From positions 1 through 64,000 of the forward strand of contig JAEELM010000016.1 in the NCBI GenBank assembly GCA_016282685.1: 64,000 nt of DNA, given 5' to 3'. The notes below the pieces were generated by a model. It did not search any database. It worked only from the letters and a program-made list of their open reading frames with translations, and was not told the origin of the DNA. The stretch comes from Elusimicrobiaceae bacterium (GTDB lineage Bacteria > Elusimicrobiota > Elusimicrobia > Elusimicrobiales > Elusimicrobiaceae). A program made the translations under genes and the position numbers. Below are positions 22,343 through 30,714 of this stretch, piece after piece (the stretch's first letter is position 1; each line of letters starts with the position of its first letter).

Positions 22343-22422
22343 ACTTATATTATATCTAATTCCAATCTTTCCTCGCAAGTAACGCAAGGCACAAAAGACC
22401 TAGGCCTTTTGCTGACAATAAT

Positions 22423-22890
22423 TTATTGTTTAAAGAATCCCCACAGGTTGGCATTATATACCCAACCCTTACAAGTTCCCAAGGATGCTTTCTCCGGGTT
22501 ATCAACTACCTGAATCCATTTCCCTTGTCTGGAAAGATATTTGAAAGGATAGCCTTTTTCTACGGTACAAACGATATCCGCATTGGCAGAAGGACTTTCG
22601 CGAACGTTCAAATCTACCGTGGCGGCCATTCCTCCATTAGGGCTTAACAAGCTGGCAGAAATCCAACCTTGATATCCTTCGAAATCTTTGACCAATACCC
22701 AGCTTTTGTCTTCATTGGTTTTTAACATCAAGACAGGGGTATACTTCCACATATAAAACTTTACAGGGCAAGATGTTCCGGCGCAAGTACGCACATTGGC
22801 TCGTTGTGCAGTAACGCTAGCATATTTTTGAGCAAACACAGGAGCGCTGAGCAAAACAAAAAGGGCACTTAAAGCAATGAGTTTTTTCAT
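22423..22890 (-). CDS. Secreted protein with two bacterial SH3-like domains
   Basis: Signal peptide MKKLIALSALFVLLSAPVFAQ; repeats ANVRTCAGTSCPV...GWISASLL and LNVRESPSANADIV...GWVYNANLW. Confidence 0.75.
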   Translation of the reverse strand: MKKLIALSALFVLLSAPVFAQKYASVTAQRANVRTCAGTSCPVKFYMWKYTPVLMLKTNEDKSWVLVKDFEGYQGWISASLLSPNGGMAATVDLNVRESPSANADIVCTVEKGYPFKYLSRQGKWIQVVDNPEKASLGTCKGWVYNANLWGFFKQ

Positions 22891-23014
22891 ATTTCTCCTT
22901 TTCGATTATAAACGTAAAATTCGGTATATTTAAAGTATAGCAATACTTTGGAAAACATTGCAAGCGTTTTCTCCGTTTATCCGGCAGTCAAAAAAGGTAT
23001 AATATAAAAAACAA

Positions 23015-23251
23015 TTGGAGAAAGACATGAAAGAACAAGTAGAGAAAGTAATTAATGAAATCCGCCCGATTTTGCAAGCCGACGGCGGAGATATTCAATT
23101 AATCGGCGTGGACGAAAAAACCGGGATTGTAACCGTTGGGCTGCGTGGGCATTGCGGCAGTTGTCCGCACGCACAGCTAACGTTGCAAGCCGTAGTAGAA
23201 CGCCGCTTGAAAGAATTAGTCCCCGGCGTAACCGCTGTAGAACGTGTATAA
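23015..23251 (+). CDS. NifU C-terminal-domain (Nfu-type) Fe-S scaffold
   Basis: IRPILQADGGDIQLIGVDE...VGLRGHCGSCPHAQLTLQAVVERRLKE. Confidence 0.9.
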   Translation: MEKDMKEQVEKVINEIRPILQADGGDIQLIGVDEKTGIVTVGLRGHCGSCPHAQLTLQAVVERRLKELVPGVTAVERV

Positions 23252-24066
23252 TGCCCATTATCGATCTGCACACTCATTCAGATTATTCGGATGGCACCTC
23301 TTCTCCGGAAGAGGTGTTTCATGCTGCATTAAAAAATGGGGTGCAAATCTATGCACTTACCGATCACGACACAACTGACGGCATTCCAACTGTTGCCAAA
23401 ATTTGCCAGGAACACCAGGTACTATTCACTTGCGGAGTAGAAATTAGCACGCGGGACCATGATCACCTGCATCTCATTGGATACAACGTAGATATTACCC
23501 GCCCGGAATTTCAGGCATTCTTGGCCAATAACCGCCAAAAAAGACGCACCCGTATTCAACAAATCATTTTGCAACTCAACCAAGCCGGAATAGAATTAAC
23601 GGAAGGGGAAGTTTTTTCTCGGGCACCAAATACAATTTCCCGGGCGCACGTAGCGGACGCTCTTAAAGCTAAAAAATATGCCCAAACCCGACAAGATGCT
23701 TTCCGTAAGTATCTGGTTCCGGGCCAACCGGGGTATGTTCCCTCTGCCGGCGTTTCTGCTTTGGAAGCTATTGCACATATTAAAAAAGCCGGCGGGATGG
23801 CCGTTCTGGCACACCCGGGGCTTACTATCGGCCATTGGGATTTCCCCGCTTGGACAGAAGCCGGCTTGGAGGGAATAGAGGTCTTTTACCCGGGACATAC
23901 CTATTCTTTGAAACAAGATTTGCTCTCTTTAGCTTCTAAATACGGCCTTGTGGCTACAGCCGGTTCCGATTATCATGGTCCTCGCGGGGGGCGCATTACC
24001 ACTCCCGGGATGCAAATCCCGCAAAACCATTACGACAAGCTCCTGCGAAAACTTTTCAATCGCTAA
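23251..24066 (+). CDS. PHP-domain phosphoesterase
   Basis: MPIIDLHTHSDYSDGTSSPEE, YALTDHDTTDGIP, AVLAHPGL, TAGSDYHGP; start after overlap with the NifU-like gene. Confidence 0.9.
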   Translation: MPIIDLHTHSDYSDGTSSPEEVFHAALKNGVQIYALTDHDTTDGIPTVAKICQEHQVLFTCGVEISTRDHDHLHLIGYNVDITRPEFQAFLANNRQKRRTRIQQIILQLNQAGIELTEGEVFSRAPNTISRAHVADALKAKKYAQTRQDAFRKYLVPGQPGYVPSAGVSALEAIAHIKKAGGMAVLAHPGLTIGHWDFPAWTEAGLEGIEVFYPGHTYSLKQDLLSLASKYGLVATAGSDYHGPRGGRITTPGMQIPQNHYDKLLRKLFNR

Positions 24067-24073
24067 ACCAATT

Positions 24074-24104
24074 AAAAACAGGCCTCTTAAAAAGGCCTGT
24101 TTTT
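24074..24104. terminator. Bidirectional intrinsic terminator
   Basis: AAAAACAGGCCT-CTTAAAA-AGGCCTGTTTTT. Confidence 0.85.
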
Positions 24105-24121
24105 AATAAACTTATTTATTG

Positions 24122-27100
24122 TTATTGCGCCGGAGACGGTGTCGGTCCTTCCGTCGGACCTTCTCCGGGGGTATCTCCTCCCCGGTGAAAGAATCTCTTA
24201 AATCGCTCCCATACTTTTTGGATTTCTTGGCGCACCCCCGTCACAAGAGAAGAATTGCGCATCATCCGCGGAGTAAGCAGCAAACTGGTCAGTAACATAC
24301 CGCTTGCATAGAGTAAATTAGCCGGCACACCCAGCCCAGCCATTCCTGCCATATAACCTGCTGGAATAGCAACCGCGCCACCTACTGACATGGTTAATGC
24401 CATAAGAGAAGAAAGCTCTCGGTCTCGTTTTTCTTTTTCATACCGTCCCGTAATATAATTATACATTTGTGTGAAGAAGTTCCCTATCCCTATAGTGGCA
24501 ATTGTAGCACCGGCAATGGTTTGCGGTACACTGCCACCGGCGGTAACCATCATTGCCGTTCCGATTGCAGAAAGGGTAGAAAAGCCTATATACATGGAAG
24601 CTGGGCTCATCTCACGGTTGCTGAGGTCTCCTCCCGCCAGACGGCCGGCAATCATTGGTAGGTATAAGGTACTGGCAACCAAAAAGAGGGCTAATTCACC
24701 TTGCGGGATAAGATCTTTCATAATACCGGTAAATGAACTGGAAAGTACAAACTCGTGTACACACGCAGCCGACATGGCAGCCAATAACGAAGGCACCCCC
24801 GGGGAACGGAACATTGTCCACATGTTACCCAGGTTGTTTTCTTGCATTTTAATTGCATCAGACAAGCGCTCCATAATTTGCTTGGCTTCTTCCGGTGTTT
24901 TCTTGTATTCTTGGATCAATTTCTTTTCCACTGCAACCCACACTTTTTCCTTAAAATCTTCATAAAGAATTTTTTTGAGGGCTTTTTTATCTTTGGAAGG
25001 ATCAGAATCTATTTTGATATGTGCAAAAGCCAAGGCATCCAGAGACTCTTTAAACGAATACGCAACATCACGAATGTCTTGTTGGTTAAGGTCTTCTTTT
25101 GCCAAAGTCTTCGACCCCGTATCAATCATATTGATTACGATTTGCCGGCTTTCGTTCAATTTTTTAACGGTGTAGGCATCACGCAGTTTAGAACCCAATA
25201 TTCTGAACATGGTGTAAGTAGAGTATAAAGCATAAATCGGGAAAGCGATGGAAAAGTCAAACCCTAAATTTATGCCCGTTGTAAATTTAACTGCGTAGTT
25301 AATAACAAGTGCCATAGCCAAAAATGTTAATGTTCCTACATTCTTATAAGTAAAGCCCTTGTTATAACCGGCCAACGTGCTGAGAGAAATTTTTGGCTTT
25401 TGAAGAAAAATTTCCTTAAACCGCTGGGCAATTAATTTAAAACCTTCCGGTTTTCCCTCTGTCAATTCTTCTACAACTCCTTCAGTCTTTTCCTCTGATG
25501 ACAGAACCACCACTCCACGATTGCTTCTAATTAATGGATTACTTACCAACTGCTTTATAATTCCGGCTCCGGCCATGCAGATCATCCCCGCCATAAATAG
25601 TCCTTTCTGAACGGGGCCCAATGTCATTTGTTCCACAAACCCGTAAAACCCACCGGCAGTTGCCAATAGCCCAGATAGCGCAGATATTCCCATCGCGGTT
25701 ACCAGCAAATTCTTTTCCCCATACTTCTTAAGCGCCGGAGTCATTAAAGAAGCAAAACCCGGCATGACATAGTTGATAGAAAACATCAAAGCATTGGCAG
25801 TGGCATCACTGACTCCCAAAGGATCTCTTACAATAGATCCTACTTTCCCCAAACTAATGTTGGATAAGGCAGCATCACGCGCCACGAGAGACACTCTGTC
25901 TTCCGTTGGATTTATTATAAATTCCAATTGGGTTCCTTTCTCTAAGAAAGGTTCCAATTTCATAAATTGTTGGAGCTGATGTTTCGGGAAACGAACGTAA
26001 TATTCTTCCGGAAGGGGAACAATTTCATCAGAACCTTCGAATTTTAATCCAATTTCCCCATTTTCGCGTAAGAAGAATTGAGCGTTTAGAATAAGATTTT
26101 CACTCTGTGTGCCCGGCAACCCCAACGATTCCAACCAGTGCGAAAACGCCTGTTTTGCCTCTCTGCGCCACAAAGCAAGACTTAACTGTACATCTAATTC
26201 CACCGGTAATTCTTCCCCGGTTTTTTCATCATAAAGTTTCTTTTTTACCCGTTCCAATGATGCATTCGGATCGTGCTCCAATTTCAAGCTCAAACTCACG
26301 CCGGCTTTTTGTGCCGCACGCACGAGCGCACCTACGTCATTGGGAGAAATGGACATATAAAAGTGTTCCATATCAACGGGCTTTTCCCCATTTTCGACAC
26401 GTTTTACAATATATCCGTTTTCAAAACGGGGTTCTTCTTGGAATATTATTTCGTCATAATCTCCTTTAAAAGAGGAGCCTATGCTAAACGTAATGGGAAG
26501 AGCTCTCTTTTCTCCGGTCTTGCTTACCACACTTACCGGGAAAGAAGTACGTTCCCCTTTTTTGCCGGATAAAAACTGTTTAAACCGTTGTAATACGGTA
26601 GCCGATTCTTCTTGTGCGGGAACAACCTGCTCCGCAACGGCCTGCTCAACTGTAACCGGCGCTGTTACAACCGGTTCCGTTACAGCCGGAGTTATTTCCT
26701 CTGTCAGCGAAGAAGGTGGCAAAGCTAACACCAATGGTTCAACCGGCCCACCGGCTTTGCCGGCCACACCACGCTTAGGCGCGGAAGAAGGCACTACCCG
26801 AAATTCTTCCAATTCTCCCAGATTGCGCCAAGTAAATGTAGCAGAAGTTGAGAAATCACCGACTAAACCGGCAAACGGCCCATAACGAAGTAAACCTTTT
26901 TGGAAAGAAGGAGAAGCTACAGAAGCATCCGGAGCTTGATTCGTAAGCTCTGTTATTTGGTTGCGGAATGTTTCCCAGGAAATGTCTTGCGCATCTTCTT
27001 CAAACAACGATTTTAATTTACTTTCAGCCTCCTTCCCCATACGTTGTAAACTGCGGCCCAATAAAAGTTTTGCAGGGCTTTCAAAAATAGTTCCTTTGGC

Positions 27101-27712
27101 TGCTTTGTAAAAATCAAACAAAGAAGGAATATCTTTTTCATTCCCCATTAACCCCAAGGCAGCGGCATCAGCAAATAAACCAAAAACTTTTTCTTCCGGG
27201 CTATTTTCAGTTTTCAGCACCCGTTGCGAGAAAGATTCCAACGTTTCCCCTTTGCCGACCATGGAAAAAATCTGAGGAGCTTGCGCCAACTGTTCTTGGT
27301 AAAAACCAATTGCTTGCCCGCGTTCAAAACCGGGTAGGCGGCGTTTCAAAGCAAGGCCTACCATTTGGTTACGCATTAAAGCAAGGGAATAAGAACTTTG
27401 CGGAAGTTTTAGAATCTGAGCACCTAAACCAAGAAACTGATTATTTTGAAATTGAGAAGAGATAAGTTGAATTTCTGTCGGAACACCGGATTGCACAGTA
27501 AAGGAGGGAATACGTGCTAAATAGGCGGCTGTAATTGTTCCGTTAAACACGTGTCTTGAAAGTGCTGCCGGCAAAAAAAGACTTTGCCGAGGAGCTCCTT
27601 GGGCTGTAGCGCGAACGACAGATTCTCCCAACGGAGTTAGCTGCGCAAAAGCCGGCGCAGCCGTATTTACAAGCAGACAAGCACTTAATACGAGCGATAA
27701 AAATTGTTTCAT
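24122..27712 (-). CDS. Large (1196 aa) protein: signal peptide, long extracytoplasmic region, C-terminal polytopic MFS-like membrane domain
   Basis: MKQFLSLVLSACLLVNTAAPAFAQ leader; multiple hydrophobic segments from roughly residue 630 onward; Pro-rich tail GEGPTEGPTPSPAQ. Confidence 0.65.
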   Translation of the reverse strand: MKQFLSLVLSACLLVNTAAPAFAQLTPLGESVVRATAQGAPRQSLFLPAALSRHVFNGTITAAYLARIPSFTVQSGVPTEIQLISSQFQNNQFLGLGAQILKLPQSSYSLALMRNQMVGLALKRRLPGFERGQAIGFYQEQLAQAPQIFSMVGKGETLESFSQRVLKTENSPEEKVFGLFADAAALGLMGNEKDIPSLFDFYKAAKGTIFESPAKLLLGRSLQRMGKEAESKLKSLFEEDAQDISWETFRNQITELTNQAPDASVASPSFQKGLLRYGPFAGLVGDFSTSATFTWRNLGELEEFRVVPSSAPKRGVAGKAGGPVEPLVLALPPSSLTEEITPAVTEPVVTAPVTVEQAVAEQVVPAQEESATVLQRFKQFLSGKKGERTSFPVSVVSKTGEKRALPITFSIGSSFKGDYDEIIFQEEPRFENGYIVKRVENGEKPVDMEHFYMSISPNDVGALVRAAQKAGVSLSLKLEHDPNASLERVKKKLYDEKTGEELPVELDVQLSLALWRREAKQAFSHWLESLGLPGTQSENLILNAQFFLRENGEIGLKFEGSDEIVPLPEEYYVRFPKHQLQQFMKLEPFLEKGTQLEFIINPTEDRVSLVARDAALSNISLGKVGSIVRDPLGVSDATANALMFSINYVMPGFASLMTPALKKYGEKNLLVTAMGISALSGLLATAGGFYGFVEQMTLGPVQKGLFMAGMICMAGAGIIKQLVSNPLIRSNRGVVVLSSEEKTEGVVEELTEGKPEGFKLIAQRFKEIFLQKPKISLSTLAGYNKGFTYKNVGTLTFLAMALVINYAVKFTTGINLGFDFSIAFPIYALYSTYTMFRILGSKLRDAYTVKKLNESRQIVINMIDTGSKTLAKEDLNQQDIRDVAYSFKESLDALAFAHIKIDSDPSKDKKALKKILYEDFKEKVWVAVEKKLIQEYKKTPEEAKQIMERLSDAIKMQENNLGNMWTMFRSPGVPSLLAAMSAACVHEFVLSSSFTGIMKDLIPQGELALFLVASTLYLPMIAGRLAGGDLSNREMSPASMYIGFSTLSAIGTAMMVTAGGSVPQTIAGATIATIGIGNFFTQMYNYITGRYEKEKRDRELSSLMALTMSVGGAVAIPAGYMAGMAGLGVPANLLYASGMLLTSLLLTPRMMRNSSLVTGVRQEIQKVWERFKRFFHRGGDTPGEGPTEGPTPSPAQ

Positions 27713-27758
27713 GGTATCTCCTTACCTCTATTGTGGCTTTTTTCAAACCATAAGAAAA

Positions 27759-27798
27759 GGGCCAAAAGACCTAGATAAACAGGGTTTTTAGACCTAGA
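27759..27798 (-). promoter_or_regulatory. Candidate shared motif, two copies (GGGCCAAAAGACCTAGA and AGGGTTTTTAGACCTAG on +)
   Basis: Near-identical to sites at 30474-30490 and 62204-62220, also upstream of signal-peptide genes. Confidence 0.5.
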
Positions 27799-27869
27799 AA
27801 CGAACTGGTTCAAAGGTGCTTCTTTACCATTATTTTATTAAACCTGCCCACTCCCCCACAACGGCCAAA

Positions 27870-27903
27870 AGGCCCATTTTATTTCTGGGCCTTTTGGGTT
27901 AGA
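27870..27903. terminator. Intrinsic terminator downstream of coaD (upstream side of the 1196-aa gene)
   Basis: CCAAAAGGCCCA...TGGGCCTTTTGG stem-loop. Confidence 0.75.
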
Positions 27904-27921
27904 TGGAGAAAAAAATAAGAG

Positions 27922-28404
27922 TTAGTGAATAAGCTTTCTTTTCAAGGCACTAAAAACGCTGGCAGGTAGCAGCGGGCGAACATCTGCCCCATAAGAAAAC
28001 GATTCTTTGACGAGGGAAGAACTTACAAAAGCAAATTTTTCTGTAGCAGGCAAATAAACCGTTTCCAATGAAGGGTATAGCCATTGATTGTAGGCCCGGG
28101 CGGTATTTTCATAAGAGAGGTCCGCCCCATTGCGGATACCACGTACCAATACCGTTAAATGATGTTTTTTCATATAGTTCACCAATAACCCCGTAGCACT
28201 GGCTACCTTAATATGTTTATCTTTTTTGAACACTTCTTCCAATAACGCTTTACGTTCCTGCAAAGAAAACAAAGGGGTTTTTTGCGCATTGGGCATCACC
28301 AGCACCACCACCGAGCCAAAAATAGACTGTGCGCGGCGAATGATTTCCACATGGCCATTTGTAACGGGATCAAAACTCCCGGCAAAAACAACAGGTTTTG
28401 GCAT
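27922..28404 (-). CDS. coaD: Phosphopantetheine adenylyltransferase
   Basis: AGSFDPVTNGHVEIIRRA, LVRGIRNGADLSYE, FVSSSLVKE. Confidence 0.95.
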   Translation of the reverse strand: MPKPVVFAGSFDPVTNGHVEIIRRAQSIFGSVVVLVMPNAQKTPLFSLQERKALLEEVFKKDKHIKVASATGLLVNYMKKHHLTVLVRGIRNGADLSYENTARAYNQWLYPSLETVYLPATEKFAFVSSSLVKESFSYGADVRPLLPASVFSALKRKLIH

Positions 28405-28454
28405 AGATACTCCTTCCTATTACAGAACTTCTTATATTATGGTATCATAATTTT

Positions 28455-29576
28455 ATGATAAAAAACCCCTTTTCTGATGAAATTTATTTGAAACGCACCC
28501 ACCCGCACACTCCTGATTTGCGGGATGAATATTTTCGCGACCAGACCAAAATTATTCACTCGTTACCTTTTAGACGATTGAAACATAAAACACAAGTATT
28601 TTTTGCGCCCAATAATGACCATATCTGTACGCGCATAGAACACGTTTTACACGTAGCTACCATTGCTGCTACCATCTGCCGCGGACTTAACAAAAGCGGG
28701 AATTGGAATTTAAGCGAAGATTTAGCCTATGCTATCGGCTTGGGTCATGACATCGGCCATGCTCCTTTCGGACACGAAGGCGAACGTGCCATTGATTCCT
28801 GCATTCGGCCACACCGTTTTTTACATGAACTCAACAGTTACCGTGTTGTAGAACACTTGGCCAATTATGGGGAAGGGCTCAATCTAACTTTTGCCGTTAA
28901 AGATGGTATCATCTGCCATTGCGGAGAGGACTTTGCCAACAATCGGCTTCGCCCTGCTGAAAAACCAAATGATTTGGAAGCTATACAGGGCCGCACCCAG
29001 ATGCCTTCCACATACGAAGGCTGTATTGTACGTTTATCAGATAAAATTGCTTACTTAGGACGCGACATCGAAGATGCCATCAAAGCCGATTTAATTACCC
29101 GGAAAGATATCCCCCAACGGGTACGTGAAGAAGTAGGCACTTCCAATGGGGAAATTATTAACACCCTTACGCTGGATTTGATTCATCACTCCAAAGATAC
29201 AGACTATATTGGCTTTTCAGATGAAAAATTTGAATTGCTTTCCCAACTGCGTAATTTTAATTATCAATCTATTTACCACAACGAACAAATGTGCCGCCGC
29301 CAAGATGCTATCAACCATTGTATTGGGGATTTGTTTGCTTATTTCCGCAAACTATTTCAACGCTATCAGTTTGATTATGAAGGTTATCAAAAAGAACGTA
29401 AACTGGCCGCACGCGGATTTGGCAATTACATCAAATCTATGAACCGAGTGTATAAGGAAGATGCTGCGCAAATCAACACAATTATTTCTGATTATATCGC
29501 CGGAATGACAGACTCTTTTGCGTTAAGCATTATGCAAGAAGTTATTCTGCCCACCACCATAGACTTCTTTAACTAA
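28455..29576 (+). CDS. dgt: dGTPase-like HD-domain triphosphohydrolase
   Basis: DQTKIIHSLPFRRLKHKTQVF, GLGHDIGHAPFGHEGERA, ISDKIAYLGRDIEDA-type motif. Confidence 0.9.
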   Translation: MIKNPFSDEIYLKRTHPHTPDLRDEYFRDQTKIIHSLPFRRLKHKTQVFFAPNNDHICTRIEHVLHVATIAATICRGLNKSGNWNLSEDLAYAIGLGHDIGHAPFGHEGERAIDSCIRPHRFLHELNSYRVVEHLANYGEGLNLTFAVKDGIICHCGEDFANNRLRPAEKPNDLEAIQGRTQMPSTYEGCIVRLSDKIAYLGRDIEDAIKADLITRKDIPQRVREEVGTSNGEIINTLTLDLIHHSKDTDYIGFSDEKFELLSQLRNFNYQSIYHNEQMCRRQDAINHCIGDLFAYFRKLFQRYQFDYEGYQKERKLAARGFGNYIKSMNRVYKEDAAQINTIISDYIAGMTDSFALSIMQEVILPTTIDFFN

Positions 29577-29595
29577 TATTTGTTACAAAACAGAC

Positions 29596-29630
29596 AAAAA
29601 AATCCCCGATCATTTTTGACCGGGGATTTT
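29596..29630. terminator. Bidirectional intrinsic terminator
   Basis: AAATCCCCG(AT)...CGGGGATTTT. Confidence 0.8.
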
Positions 29631-29635
29631 ATTAC

Positions 29636-30424
29636 TTATAATAAAGAGGTATGTTCTTTCAAAAACTTCAAGAGATGTTCCCGTTCTGCACTATTAGGGC
29701 TGCGTTCCACCAACGTGCCAATCGTATTCCCGGCGGCATCCGTTGCCCAACGTTTAATTTCTTCTTCGTAAATACCGGTAGAGCTGGCGCGTACCAATTC
29801 GCTGGAGTTGTTACGAACATTTTCTAATTTGGTCACATTTTCTGCTAAGTTAGAGTGGGTATATAAAGGATAGAAAGAGGCTACTTCACCGCGGCTTAAA
29901 TGGCTGATTAATGGGGTTTCCATTGCCATATTTCGTTCGTTTTTCAATTGATTGATTACAGAAAAATCTGTTGGGAACACGGTGCGGAATAAAGAAGCAA
30001 TCGATAACAATGTAGATAAATCTTGCGCATTATGTAACAAATTGTTTTGAAATTCATCTGTCTGCAACAATACTTGCGGATGAATACAAGCAGCTTGCGG
30101 TTGAATATCTGAAATAGAAATAAGAACTGTATCCTTGGGACAAGAGAGAGGTTGGTTGGCGCGGACTTGTTGAGTTTGTGAAACTAAGTTGGAAAAAGCA
30201 TTGGCTGCTCCCAAGCGGGCCCATTGATGAAACTGTTTGTTTAATTGTATTTCTAAGTTAGAAAAATCTGCAGCGTGTTGACGGTTTTTGTTCCAAGCAC
30301 GCCATACTTTTTGTTCGTATGGGCGGGCGCTTTCTTGCGTTTTTAAGCCATATTCCACCTCGTGCGCTTGTAGAGACATTACCGATAGCAAACTTATAAC
30401 CAACAGGTATATGATTTTTTTCAT
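29636..30424 (-). CDS. Secreted protein of unknown function
   Basis: Signal peptide MKKIIYLLVISLLSVMSLQAHE; RBS AGGAGAGG upstream; no recognised domain. Confidence 0.6.
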   Translation of the reverse strand: MKKIIYLLVISLLSVMSLQAHEVEYGLKTQESARPYEQKVWRAWNKNRQHAADFSNLEIQLNKQFHQWARLGAANAFSNLVSQTQQVRANQPLSCPKDTVLISISDIQPQAACIHPQVLLQTDEFQNNLLHNAQDLSTLLSIASLFRTVFPTDFSVINQLKNERNMAMETPLISHLSRGEVASFYPLYTHSNLAENVTKLENVRNNSSELVRASSTGIYEEEIKRWATDAAGNTIGTLVERSPNSAEREHLLKFLKEHTSLL

Positions 30425-30473
30425 AGGGCACCTCTCCTTTCCTATAGTATGCCCATTTAATATATAAATAACG

Positions 30474-30490
30474 AGGGTCTTTAGACCTAT
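30474..30490 (-). promoter_or_regulatory. Candidate shared palindromic motif AGGGTCTTTAGACCTAT (+ strand)
   Basis: GGTCT-TT-AGACC inverted repeat about 50 nt upstream of the 29636-30424 start. Confidence 0.5.
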
Positions 30491-30501
30491 TGCAAATAAA
30501 A

Positions 30502-30530
30502 AAAAGACCTATGTTTTTTATAGGTCTTTT
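30502..30530 (-). terminator. Intrinsic terminator downstream of tRNA-Gly
   Basis: AAAAGACCTAT-GTTTTTT-ATAGGTCTTTT perfect stem, T run on the minus strand. Confidence 0.7.
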
Positions 30531-30578
30531 AGGAACTGGATACCGGCCAACAAAAAACCTCTCCGGAGGAGAGGTAAA

Positions 30579-30652
30579 TGGAGCGGGCGAAGAGAATCGA
30601 ACTCTCGTCTCAACCTTGGCAAGGTCGCGTTCTACCATTGAACCACGCCCGC
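30579..30652 (-). tRNA. tRNA-Gly(GCC) with encoded CCA
   Basis: Minus strand GCGGGCGTGGTTCAATGGTAGAACGCGACCTTGCCAAGGTTGAGACGAGAGTTCGATTCTCTTCGCCCGCTCCA folds as a cloverleaf. Confidence 0.95.
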
Positions 30653-30714
30653 AAAATCGTTACTACCTATATAGTATATCAAATTTTATAGATTCCCACA
30701 ACTTTATTTTAGCG

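Noticed and set aside
24467-26885. Plus-strand ORFs antisense to the 1196-aa gene (24471-24965, 26481-26885 and others)
   Set aside because: They mirror the minus-strand coding sequence, have low-complexity or unlikely protein composition and no domain; treated as spurious.
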